From CAYTBN01 sp964542165 (GTDB taxonomy: Bacteria > Myxococcota_A > UBA796 > UBA9615 > CAYRNR01), in contig CAZITQ010000015.1 in assembly GCA_964542165.1 (NCBI GenBank), positions 3,878 to 67,877 on the forward strand: 64,000 nucleotides of DNA, read 5' to 3'. The position numbers and the translations under genes are program-made. This document shows, piece after piece, positions 46,393-54,833 of the stretch (position 1 is the first letter of the stretch; every line of letters starts with the position of its first letter). The notes under the pieces were generated by a model, which searched no databases, had not been told where the DNA came from, and saw only the letters and a list, made by a program, of their open reading frames with translations.

Positions 46393-46398
46393 CCGACG

Positions 46399-46859
<461 letters not shown>

Positions 46860-46860
<1 letters not shown>

Positions 46861-47711
46861 TGGTCCAGGGAGGCCAGCTCCGCGTGATCGAGGGCGGCCA
46901 GGAGCCGGGCGATCCCGGTCCGGGTGGCGACCAGGCCCCGCAAGAGGAGCGCGCGGCAGCTCCGGTACTCCCGATCATCCCGCCTCCCAGCTACGCCGCC
47001 TTGTGGCTGATCCCCGCCGCGCTGTTCTCGCTGCTCCTCCACGGGGCACTCCTCTGGTTGGCCCTTCGCGCTCCCGAGCTCATCAGGGAGCGGGAGGACA
47101 CCATCGTCCAGATGCTGGTGATCGAGACCCCGCCCGAGGTGGAAGAGGTCAAGGAGGTCCTGCCGGAGGAGGAGCTGCCCGAGGAGTCGACGACGCCCGA
47201 GCCCGAGGTCGTCGACTACCAGGACGCCGTGGTCGCCGATGCGCCTCCGCCGGATGCCCAGCCGTCCGAGGAGCAGCCGGCGGCACCCGTGTTCGGCGTC
47301 AGCATGTCGTCGACGGTGTCGGGGGGATCGAGCTGGGGACTTCAGGTGGGCAATACCGTCGCCATCAAGCCCGAGGACTCGGCGCAGGTGGACGATCCCT
47401 CGGACCTGGAGGCCCCCGTGGTGGCCTACCAGTTCATCGAGCGTGAACCGGTGGTGATCAAGCGCTTCGAACCCCCCTACCCCGACGGACCCAAGCAGGC
47501 GGGCATCGAGGGGGACGTGCTGCTCTACCTGACCATCGACCACGACGGCAACGTGACCGAGGCCAAGGTGGTCCGGGGACCGCACCCCGAGTTGAACGAG
47601 GCCGCACGCAAGGCCATGTTCAAGCACCGGTTCAAGCCCGCGATGAAGGGTGGCAAGCCGGTGACCGTCGAGCGCTTCCCCTACCAGTTCACCTGGATCA
47701 TCGAGGAGTGA
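46860..47711 (+). CDS. tonB: TonB-family energy transducer
   Basis: A 283-residue protein. The cytoplasmic N-terminus is unusually long (about 45 residues), followed by a membrane helix at about 47-68 (LWLIPAALFSLLLHGALLWL). The periplasmic Pro/Glu/Val-rich spacer contains EVEEVKEVLPEEELPEE. The C-terminal TonB domain begins at PPYPDGPKQAGIEGDVLLYL and contains VTEAKVVRG and FKPAMKGGKPV. It passes energy from ExbB-ExbD to an outer-membrane receptor, most likely the one encoded next, whose GTG overlaps its stop (GTGA). Confidence 0.92.
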
Positions 47712-50700
47712 CCGCCCTGGCGCGTACGCGTGCGCTGGGGGACAATGGGGCGCTCTGGCGCGTCGTGCCCATGCTGTACCGATTCCTGCCGATCCTGGTG
47801 TTCGCGTTGGTCCTCGGGCCGCGTGGCGCGTGGGGGCAGGAGGGGGACCAACCCGACGAAGAGGCGGAAGACACGGGCAGCGCGCTGCCTGTGGGCGCCG
47901 AGGCGGAGCCGGTCTGGCCCGTGCTTCCACCGGTGCTTCTCGAGCGCCCCGATCCCGTCTTCCCCGACGAAGCCCTCACCGCGGGGATCGAGGGGACGGT
48001 CGTGCTCCGCCTGGACGTGGCCGAGGACGGGACCGTCTCTACCGTCACGGTCGTCCGGGACCCGGGTCACGGCCTGGCCGCGGCGGCGGAGGTCGCCGCG
48101 AGGGCCTCACGCTACGAGCCCGCCAACCAGCGGGGCCTCCCGGTGCCATTCACCGACCTGTACGTCTCCATCCCCGTGGACCACCCGGACCTCGAGCCCC
48201 CTCCCCTCCCCACCGGCGAGATGGCCGACGTCCTGACCCGGGCGCCCGTGCCCGTGGAGACGCCCGCGGCGGTCTACCCGAAGGAGCTGAAGGAGGCCGG
48301 CGTCGAGGGCGTGGTCCAGATGGAGATCCTCATCGACGCCCGGGGCGAGGTCACCAACGTGCGGCTACTGGGTTCGGCGGGGAGCGCCTTCGACGTGGCG
48401 GCCCGGGACGCGGCCTGGACGTTCCGCTTCGAGCCCGGGTACGCCGGCGACATCCCGGTGCCTGTGAACATCACCTACGACTACGTGTTCGAGATCGAGG
48501 AGCAGGTGGTCGAGACGGTCGCCGAGACCGGGTACGACGAGGTGGACCCCGACGGCCCCGAGAACCTCGTGGGGATCGTCCGCGAGCGGGGCACACGCAA
48601 CCCGATGCCGGAGGTCGAGGTCCACATCGAGGAGTTCGACCTCAGCGTGACCAGCGGCCCCGACGGGCGCTTCGCGTTCCGCGGGATCCCGGTGGGCACC
48701 TGGCACATCCTGATCCTGGCGCCCGGGTACGAACCCTTCCGGACCGAGGAGGACATCGTCCAGGGTCAGCTCACCGACGTGATCTACTTCGTGCGGCCCT
48801 CACCGGTGGGCCTCAACCGCACGGTGGTCCGGGTCAAGAAGGAGCGCAAGGAGGTCAGCCGGACCACCCTGACGATCGAGGAGATCCAGCAGGTCGCCGG
48901 GACCTTCGGCGACCCCATCAAGGTGGTGCAGAACCTGCCGGGCGTGGCCCGCAGCCCCTTCGACTTCGGCCTGCTGGTCGTCCGAGGCTCCGGCCCGGAG
49001 GACACCGGCGAATACGTGGACGGGATCCGGGTCCCGCTGCTCTACCACTTCGGCGGATTCCGCTCGGTGATCACGCCGATCATGATCGACTCCATCGACT
49101 TCTACCCCGGCGGGTACAGCGTTCGATGGGGCCGCACCATGGGCGGTGTGATGAACGTCACGACCCGCCGGGAATGGCCCGACCAGGTCCACGGGCTCGC
49201 GCGCGTCGACCTGATCGACGCCGAGGCGGCGCTCATCGGCCCGTTCAAGAAGGACGGCGAGAAGGTCGGCGGGTTCGGCGTCGCCGGGCGTCGGAGCTAC
49301 ATCGATCTCATGCTCCCGGCCCTGGCGCCGCCCTCGGTGGACCTGACCAACACGGTCCTGCCCCAGTGGTGGGACGCCCAGATCAAGCTGGCGGTGTCCC
49401 CCTCCCCGCGGGTCGACCTGTGGACCTACATCTACGCCAGCGACGACCAGACCTCCACCACCAGCGATCGGCCCAGCAGCGCCCAGTTCGCCGACTCGGG
49501 CGGATTCGCGGGGTTCCGCACCAGCTTCTTCCGGGCCACGGCGGGCGGCGCCCTGCGTCCCCACGACGCCCTGAATGTGGACTGGACCTTCGGCTACAGC
49601 TACGACGCGATCCGGATGTCTCTGGGTACGGCCTTCGGAGGCGGGACGGCGTCGGACTTCTATTACGGCCGTGCCGAGGCCACCTGGGCCCCCAGGGAAT
49701 GGGGATCGGCCCACCTGGGGATCGACTACGCCGGCGGCAAGGACCGGTTCGAGATCTTCACCACGGCCACCGAGCAGTTGCTGGCCGGTGACCCGACCCA
49801 GGAGTCAGAGACCCTGGTGATCGTGGGCGACATCACCGGCCACGCGCCGGCGGTCTACCTCGAAGGGGTGTTCACCCCGCTGCTGGACGACCGGTTGAAG
49901 ATCATCCCCGGGATCCGGTTCGACTACTACTGGCTGAAGCAGGGCACGAGCTTCTCCAGTTGGGATCCGCGGCTGGCCGTGCGGGCCCAGGTGCACAAGA
50001 ACACGGTGCTCAAGGGCGCCGTCGGCCTGTTCCACCAGAACCCGCAGCCCTGGGAGTTCTTCGAGGGCATCGGCAACCCCGACCTGGACCCGGAGAGTTC
50101 CCCTCAGGTCGTCGTCGGGATCGAGCAGCAGTTCACCCCCTTCCTCGGCCTGGACGCCCAGTTCTTCTACAAGTCGATGGACAACCTGGTCGTCACGGTC
50201 TTCGACGAGGTGTCGTCCGCCGAAGACGTGTGGCGCAACGGCGGGGTCGGACGGGTGATCGGCGGCGAGTTCTTCCTCCGCTGGAAGCCCCACCGCAACT
50301 TCATGGGCTGGATCGCCTACACCGTGTCCAACAGCACCCGGCGGGATCAGCCCGGGGACGACTGGTACCTGTTCGAGTTCGACCAGCCCCACATCCTCGA
50401 TGTGGTCGCCAGCTACCAGTTCCCCTACGAGATCACCGTCGGGTTCCGGTTCCGACTGGTCTCCGGCAACCCCACGACCCCCTACATGGGCGCCATGTTC
50501 GACTCGGACGTCCCGGGGTACATGGGCCTGTTCGGGGAGTACAACTCGCGGCGAATGCCCCCCTTCCACCAGCTGGACGTTCGCTTCGAGAAGGCGTTCA
50601 TCTTCCGCCGCTGGCGGCTCCAGGCCTACCTGGAGATCATGAACCTCTACAACCGCCAGAACCCGGAGTTCGAGATCTACAACTTCGACTACACGGAGAA

Positions 50701-50758
50701 GGACGCCCTCAACGGATTGCCCTTCATCCCCAACCTCGGCCTGAGGGCGGAATTCTGA
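47708..50758 (+). CDS. TonB-dependent outer-membrane receptor with two N-terminal TonB-C-like domains
   Basis: A 1016-residue protein using GTG 47708, coupled to tonB; an ATG at 47771 would begin directly with the signal peptide (MLYRFLPILVFALVLG). After the signal come two repeats of a TonB C-terminal-like fold: DPVFPDEALTAGIEGTVVLR and AAVYPKELKEAGVEGVVQME. Next is a carboxypeptidase-regulatory-like domain (LVGIVRERGTRNPMPEVEVH). The plug follows (IQQVAGTFGDPIKVVQNLPG, VVRGSGPEDTGEYVDGI). The rest is a 22-strand-type barrel ending in LRAEF, with the terminal Phe used for outer-membrane insertion. The ligand is unknown. Its stop overlaps the next lipoprotein ATG. Confidence 0.92.
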   Translation: MTALARTRALGDNGALWRVVPMLYRFLPILVFALVLGPRGAWGQEGDQPDEEAEDTGSALPVGAEAEPVWPVLPPVLLERPDPVFPDEALTAGIEGTVVLRLDVAEDGTVSTVTVVRDPGHGLAAAAEVAARASRYEPANQRGLPVPFTDLYVSIPVDHPDLEPPPLPTGEMADVLTRAPVPVETPAAVYPKELKEAGVEGVVQMEILIDARGEVTNVRLLGSAGSAFDVAARDAAWTFRFEPGYAGDIPVPVNITYDYVFEIEEQVVETVAETGYDEVDPDGPENLVGIVRERGTRNPMPEVEVHIEEFDLSVTSGPDGRFAFRGIPVGTWHILILAPGYEPFRTEEDIVQGQLTDVIYFVRPSPVGLNRTVVRVKKERKEVSRTTLTIEEIQQVAGTFGDPIKVVQNLPGVARSPFDFGLLVVRGSGPEDTGEYVDGIRVPLLYHFGGFRSVITPIMIDSIDFYPGGYSVRWGRTMGGVMNVTTRREWPDQVHGLARVDLIDAEAALIGPFKKDGEKVGGFGVAGRRSYIDLMLPALAPPSVDLTNTVLPQWWDAQIKLAVSPSPRVDLWTYIYASDDQTSTTSDRPSSAQFADSGGFAGFRTSFFRATAGGALRPHDALNVDWTFGYSYDAIRMSLGTAFGGGTASDFYYGRAEATWAPREWGSAHLGIDYAGGKDRFEIFTTATEQLLAGDPTQESETLVIVGDITGHAPAVYLEGVFTPLLDDRLKIIPGIRFDYYWLKQGTSFSSWDPRLAVRAQVHKNTVLKGAVGLFHQNPQPWEFFEGIGNPDLDPESSPQVVVGIEQQFTPFLGLDAQFFYKSMDNLVVTVFDEVSSAEDVWRNGGVGRVIGGEFFLRWKPHRNFMGWIAYTVSNSTRRDQPGDDWYLFEFDQPHILDVVASYQFPYEITVGFRFRLVSGNPTTPYMGAMFDSDVPGYMGLFGEYNSRRMPPFHQLDVRFEKAFIFRRWRLQAYLEIMNLYNRQNPEFEIYNFDYTEKDALNGLPFIPNLGLRAEF

Positions 50759-51834
50759 TGCCTCGCCCCCTTGCCCCTGCCCTTGCCCTTGCCCTTGCCC
50801 TCTCCCTCTCCCTGGCCGGCTGCGATCCCCCGGACCTCACCCCGGCCTCCGAGGTCATCCGCCTCCGTGTCCTCGCCATCGAGACCGATCCCCCGGAGGT
50901 CGCGTTCGGCGACACGGTGCGGCTGAGCCCGGTGATCGCCGATCCCTGGAACGAGGGCTACTCCCCCCAGTGGATGCCCTGCATCGAGACCAGCCTGGGC
51001 GGGTTCGTGGCCTGCGACTTCGAGAACATGCTCGTCGATCTGACGAACCCCTTCTCCCTCGCGGCGCTGACCCAGGAGGAGTTGGAGTTCACGGTCGACC
51101 AGGAGGAGGTCGCATCCCTGATGGCGGAGATGGACGCCCTGGACCGGGCGGACGGCCTGTCCCTGCAGTTCATCCTGATGCTCTTCCCCCGGGGCAAGAC
51201 CATCCTCGACTACATGCCCGAGTTCGACCTGGAGCGCATCGACGACCCGGACTACCTCGAGGAGTATGGCGAACAGTCCACCGAGGCGTTCAACACGGTC
51301 TTCGAGGCGCTGATGCGCCAGAGCCGGATCGCCTTCAAGCGGGTGATCGTCAGCGACCTGGACTCGGTGGGCATCGCCATGCACGAGGAGGGCGAGTGTG
51401 CGGACCTTCCCGGGCTGCTGCCGAACCGGGCGCCCGTCCTGGGTGGGGTGGTCACCGTGGACGAGAACGTGGAGCTGGCCCTCCCCTCCGGCGTCACCAT
51501 CGACGTGCCCCTGGGCGAGACCCTCGGCCTCGAGCCCCTGTGGAATCCGGACGACCAGGAGGCCTACTACCACGTGGCCTGGGGCGGGGAGACCGAGTGC
51601 CGGATCGAGTCGCCGTTCTTCGCCTGGTACGCCACCGGCGGCAGCTTCGCCGACGAGGACGGATTCGGCATCGACTCGTCGTTCCTCGCCGAGAACGGCC
51701 TCCCGGACACCGTCCAGTGGCGGGCCCCCACCTCCATCCCCGAACGCAACCCGGTAGACGCGTGGATCGTGGTCTGGGACCGCCGCGGAGGGGTCCACCA
51801 CGTGGCATTCCATCTGGATGTGATCGAAGAGTAA
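50758..51834 (+). CDS. Lipoprotein encoded with the TonB receptor
   Basis: A 358-residue lipoprotein whose ATG overlaps the receptor stop (TGATG). The signal peptide MPRPLAPALALALALSLSLAGC is made of Ala-Leu and Ser-Leu dipeptides encoded by a hexanucleotide repeat. The mature domain starts with an Ig-like strand pattern (VIRLRVLAIETDPPEVAFGD), continues with an acidic helical part and ends in beta-rich sequence (WVVW-type strands, HHVAFHLDVIEE). I recognise no family. The fixed position after a TonB receptor suggests a surface or periplasmic partner for substrate capture. Confidence 0.75.
   Translation: MPRPLAPALALALALSLSLAGCDPPDLTPASEVIRLRVLAIETDPPEVAFGDTVRLSPVIADPWNEGYSPQWMPCIETSLGGFVACDFENMLVDLTNPFSLAALTQEELEFTVDQEEVASLMAEMDALDRADGLSLQFILMLFPRGKTILDYMPEFDLERIDDPDYLEEYGEQSTEAFNTVFEALMRQSRIAFKRVIVSDLDSVGIAMHEEGECADLPGLLPNRAPVLGGVVTVDENVELALPSGVTIDVPLGETLGLEPLWNPDDQEAYYHVAWGGETECRIESPFFAWYATGGSFADEDGFGIDSSFLAENGLPDTVQWRAPTSIPERNPVDAWIVVWDRRGGVHHVAFHLDVIEE
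50768..50815 (+). repeat. hexanucleotide tandem repeat in a signal peptide
   Basis: Eight consecutive hexamers of the CCCTTG type (variants CCCCTG, CCCTCT, CCCTGG) encode the hydrophobic core of the lipoprotein signal. Loss or gain of a unit changes the core by two residues and keeps the frame. Confidence 0.8.
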
Positions 51835-51894
51835 GGGGACGTACGTAAGTTGTTAACTTGCGTGCCCGCAAGTTAACAACTTACGTACGGCCCC
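51835..51894. repeat. 23-bp perfect palindrome between convergent genes (terminator or mobile repeat)
   Basis: Arms 51840-51862 and 51867-51889 are perfect inverted repeats separated by 4 bases and extended by GGGG/CCCC with one mismatch. The arms are AT-rich (GTTGTTAAC core with GTACGT ends) in a GC-rich genome. The element starts right after the lipoprotein stop at 51834 and ends 20 bases from the stop of the convergent gene, so it can stop transcription from both sides. A further AAGGGGACG/CGTCCCCTT pair (51833-51841 and 51901-51909) brackets it. Confidence 0.8.
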
Positions 51895-51913
51895 TTTCCC
51901 CGTCCCCTTTCCC

Positions 51914-52354
51914 TTACCCCCCGACCCGGTAGCTCCCCGACACCACGGTCGCGAAGTCCTCGCAACGGGCGCGCCCCAGGCGTACGCCCTCCCGACAGCC
52001 GGTGCCGTAGACGACCGAGATGCGGAAGATGCCCTTCCCCAGGGCCTCACCGGAGGTGTACGTCAACTCGTGGGTCCCTTCGGGCAGGGCCTGGGCGACG
52101 CCCTCCCACTTGCAGGCCTCCCGTTCCACGCGCGCGTACGATTCTTCCTGGAACGTCTCCACCTCGAAGGGATGGCACCCGGGCACGAAGATCGTGCCGC
52201 CCGAGTCGTTCTGGATGACGACCTTCACCTCGGCCCCCTGGGCGTAGACCTCCTGAGCAGTCGAGACGCTCACGGCGTCTGCGGAGACCGCCATCGAAGG
52301 GAACGCGAACAGGGCCGCAACGACCCAAGGTGTCAGGGGGAACTGGATTCGCAT
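51914..52354 (-). CDS. Small exported protein of unknown function
   Basis: A 146-residue protein. ATG 52354 follows GGAGGA at good spacing and begins a signal peptide (PWVVAALFAFPSMAVSA). The mature part has an immunoglobulin-like strand pattern (QEVYAQGAEVKVVIQNDSGG) with four cysteines that could form disulfides, including GCHPFE and TGCREG. It resembles small protease-inhibitor-like or Big-type beta domains only in a general way. It is alone on the minus strand between two plus-strand operons. Confidence 0.7.
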   Translation of the reverse strand: MRIQFPLTPWVVAALFAFPSMAVSADAVSVSTAQEVYAQGAEVKVVIQNDSGGTIFVPGCHPFEVETFQEESYARVEREACKWEGVAQALPEGTHELTYTSGEALGKGIFRISVVYGTGCREGVRLGRARCEDFATVVSGSYRVGG

Positions 52355-52989
52355 GGGGTCCTCCTCCGCACTCGCCACGGTTATATCGCCGCCCCGCCGA
52401 CCCGGGCAAGGCCGCGCCCCGCCGCCCGACGTTCCTGCGCGGGCGCAACGCACGCTGCGCGCGGGCGGCCGCGCGGACGAGACAGACAGCCGTTTTTCCG
52501 TTGAATTCCAGGAAGTTAGATACCGACCCTCCCGCCCACGCACGGGGGCCCGTTCCCTTGACACACTTTCTCGACGTCAGGTAGAACGGCCGCTGCGCAG
52601 GAAGATGGTAGCTATCGTCCGCCTGGTCGAGTCCAACACCCTTTGGGTCTGTCCGGCGGCGCCGGCAGCCCCAACGGGGCGGGTTGCTGCTCACCGGCCC
52701 ACGCCGGCAGCAGAACCGCGCCATGGCAGGCTTCATGCCTCGACGAATCGTGATACCTTCCGAAACCGACGAACGGTATGATGCCGGTGTTCTGGCATCA
52801 AAGGCGAAAAAAGCCGAGTCCTCACGCGTAGTTGCGCGGGGCCGGGTGTAGACGCGGACAGAAGGACGGAGGCGGGAAGAACGTCAACCGACTGTCAAAC
52901 ATGTAACCAGTCGGCCCGCCATTCGTTGACGAACCAGAGCACGGGGTTCCCCCAGGACCTCGGAGCTCCGTGCATGAAGGAGTGCAACC
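52355..52989 (+). promoter_or_regulatory. 635-bp non-coding leader before the Glt/Nfs-like operon
   Basis: No supported gene lies here. A TTGACA (52558-52563) followed after 18 bases by TAGAAC (52582-52587) is a plausible plus-strand promoter about 400 bases upstream of the first gene. The stretch beyond it holds three inverted repeats: TGATGCC/GGCATCA (52779-52785 and 52794-52800), CCGACTG/CAGTCGG (52888-52894 and 52908-52914) and GCACGGGG/CTCCGTGC (52939-52946 and 52966-52973). The last one ends 4 bases before the AAGGAG of the first gene and could affect its translation. Confidence 0.5.
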
Positions 52990-53850
52990 ATGCGCGGTTG
53001 GCCCTTGCTGCTGACGCTGCTGTTGACCATCGGTCTGATGGCTCCCGCCTACGGGGCGCCTCGGGGCGACGATGACGATGACGAGGGCGGTACCACCGTC
53101 GTCACATCGCGGGGGCCGGAGAAGAAGGGGCTGCAGGTCCGCTCCAAATTCTTCCGGAAGAAGGGGCGTGTCGAGATCACGCCCAACTTCGGGTACATCA
53201 CCAACAACGAGTTCAACCAGGACATGTCCGCTGGACTCGACGTGGCGATCCACCTCTCCGAGCGCTTCGCCATCGAGATCGGCGGCCAGTACGCCTTCCT
53301 CGGCGCCACCAACCAGAAGGATCTGGCGGCGGCGGTGCTCTCGCTGACCGACCCCAACATGCTCGAGGCGACCGACCCGGGGGTCTTCGCCCACGTGGGC
53401 GTTCTCTGGAGCCCCATGTACGGGAAGATCAACCCGATGGGGATGGCGGTCATCAACCTCGACTTCTTCTTGGCCCTCGGGCTCGGCTACGAGTACGAGG
53501 AGGTCGAGATCCTGCGGATGGACTGGGGCACGGGCACCGGGATGGTGGACAACAAGTTCCAGAACCATCTGATCCCGCTCCACCTGGGCGTGGGGATGAA
53601 GATCTTCGCCTCGCGCGGATTCAGCATCCGCATCGACGGTCGGTTCTACCTGACCATCGACCAGATCCTGGACTTCAAGGATCCCCACAGCGCGCAGGCC
53701 AACCGGAACCTGCTCAACGACAATCCGTACACCAATCGGCTGGACTGCGGCGTGAACTCCAGCGCCCAGTGCATCACCACCCTCAACAACACCTTCATCG
53801 TCTCCGTCGGTGCCAGCATCTGGGCGCCCAAGATGAAGTCCGATGACTAG
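52990..53850 (+). CDS. Outer-membrane beta-barrel protein (GltA/GltB or NfsA/NfsB-like)
   Basis: A 286-residue protein with AAGGAG 7 bases before ATG 52990 and a Sec signal ending in AYGA. An acidic DDDDDE stretch and a basic VRSKFFRKKGRVEITPNFGY follow. The body alternates strands and turns (AIHLSERFAIEIGGQYAF, INLDFFLALGLGYEYE, IRIDGRFYLT), the layout of the myxobacterial outer-membrane barrel family that includes GltA, GltB and CglE. The next gene encodes a related barrel of the same length. Together they head a seven-gene block that matches the Glt/Nfs gene order. Confidence 0.75.
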   Translation: MRGWPLLLTLLLTIGLMAPAYGAPRGDDDDDEGGTTVVTSRGPEKKGLQVRSKFFRKKGRVEITPNFGYITNNEFNQDMSAGLDVAIHLSERFAIEIGGQYAFLGATNQKDLAAAVLSLTDPNMLEATDPGVFAHVGVLWSPMYGKINPMGMAVINLDFFLALGLGYEYEEVEILRMDWGTGTGMVDNKFQNHLIPLHLGVGMKIFASRGFSIRIDGRFYLTIDQILDFKDPHSAQANRNLLNDNPYTNRLDCGVNSSAQCITTLNNTFIVSVGASIWAPKMKSDD

Positions 53851-53863
53851 GGGAGGTAGAGCC

Positions 53864-54724
53864 GTGCGGAATTCGAACATGACCGAGCCCACCCGCTTCC
53901 TGCTCCCCGCCATCGCCCTGCTGGCCATGGCCCTGGCGCCCTGCTGGGCGGCCAAGGCGGCGCCGACGCCGGACGTGTCGTCGCTGGTCGACATGTCGTT
54001 GCTGGACATGGCCACCGCCGAACAGGCGCGGGACGACGACGAGGACGACGAGGAGCGGAGCGACTCCCGCAGCGCCACCGGCCGCAAGCGAATCATCAAG
54101 GTCGTCCAGCGCCGTCACTTCCTCAAGCTGGGCCGGGTCGAGGCGACCATCCCCTCCATCGGGATGGTGACCAACGACCCCTTCCTGCGCCGCATCCTGT
54201 TCGCCGGCCGGTTCGAGGTCCACATGACCGAGATCTCGAGCATCGGCGCCTACCTGGCCTTCTCCCCGAATCTGGGGGAGAGCGACCTGAAGCAGCTCAC
54301 CAGCCAGATGCAGACCCGCAAGGAGGTCGTGCCCGACATCTCGCGGATCATGTTCGTGGGCATCGTGGACGTGGGTTTCTCCCCGATCTTCGGGAAGGTC
54401 GAGCTGGGGACCACCCGGATCATCAACTACGACATCTACTTCTCCGCCGGTGCCGGCGTCCTCTACACCAAGGACGACGAGGAGCTGGTCAAGGGTGGCG
54501 ACGAGAAGTACCGCAGTCAGATCCATCCGGTGACGAGCCTCTCGTTCGGGTTCCGGATCGCGTTCAACGAGTGGTTCGGCGTCCGACTCGAAGGTCGCCT
54601 GCTCACCCACATCGAGCAGGTCGACCGCGCCGAGGGGCTGAACCTGGAGATGAAGAACAACTTCGCCGTGCAGTTCGGGCCGAGCTTCTTCCTGCCCCCG
54701 AAGATGAAGCAGCTGGCCCACTGA
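53864..54724 (+). CDS. Second outer-membrane beta-barrel protein (GltB/NfsB-like)
   Basis: A 286-residue protein. The GTG at 53864 has GGGAGG 7 bases upstream; an in-frame ATG at 53843 inside the previous gene lacks this. After the signal peptide comes an acidic Asp/Glu cluster, then KVVQRRHFLKLGRVEATIPS, which parallels the basic-to-strand transition of the preceding barrel (KFFRKKGRVEITPNFG). Similar strands follow (ILFAGRFEVHMTEISSIGAY, SFGFRIAFNEWFGVRLEG), ending in FGPSFFLPP. The shared pattern suggests an old duplication. Only 13 bases separate the two genes. Confidence 0.75.
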   Translation: MRNSNMTEPTRFLLPAIALLAMALAPCWAAKAAPTPDVSSLVDMSLLDMATAEQARDDDEDDEERSDSRSATGRKRIIKVVQRRHFLKLGRVEATIPSIGMVTNDPFLRRILFAGRFEVHMTEISSIGAYLAFSPNLGESDLKQLTSQMQTRKEVVPDISRIMFVGIVDVGFSPIFGKVELGTTRIINYDIYFSAGAGVLYTKDDEELVKGGDEKYRSQIHPVTSLSFGFRIAFNEWFGVRLEGRLLTHIEQVDRAEGLNLEMKNNFAVQFGPSFFLPPKMKQLAH

Positions 54725-54833
54725 GACGAGCGAGGGAGGACGGCCGAGCGCCGTCCGGTGCGAACGAGACGGAGTAACGATCCCGGCGGACGGGCGTCGA
54801 GACGCCGCGCCCGCCGGAGAAACGGGAAGAGTG

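Noticed and set aside
52353..52781. Possible gene in the leader before the Glt/Nfs-like operon
   Set aside because: There is no ribosome-binding site, the sequence is Arg/Pro/Ala-rich without pattern, and it overlaps the start region of the opposite gene.
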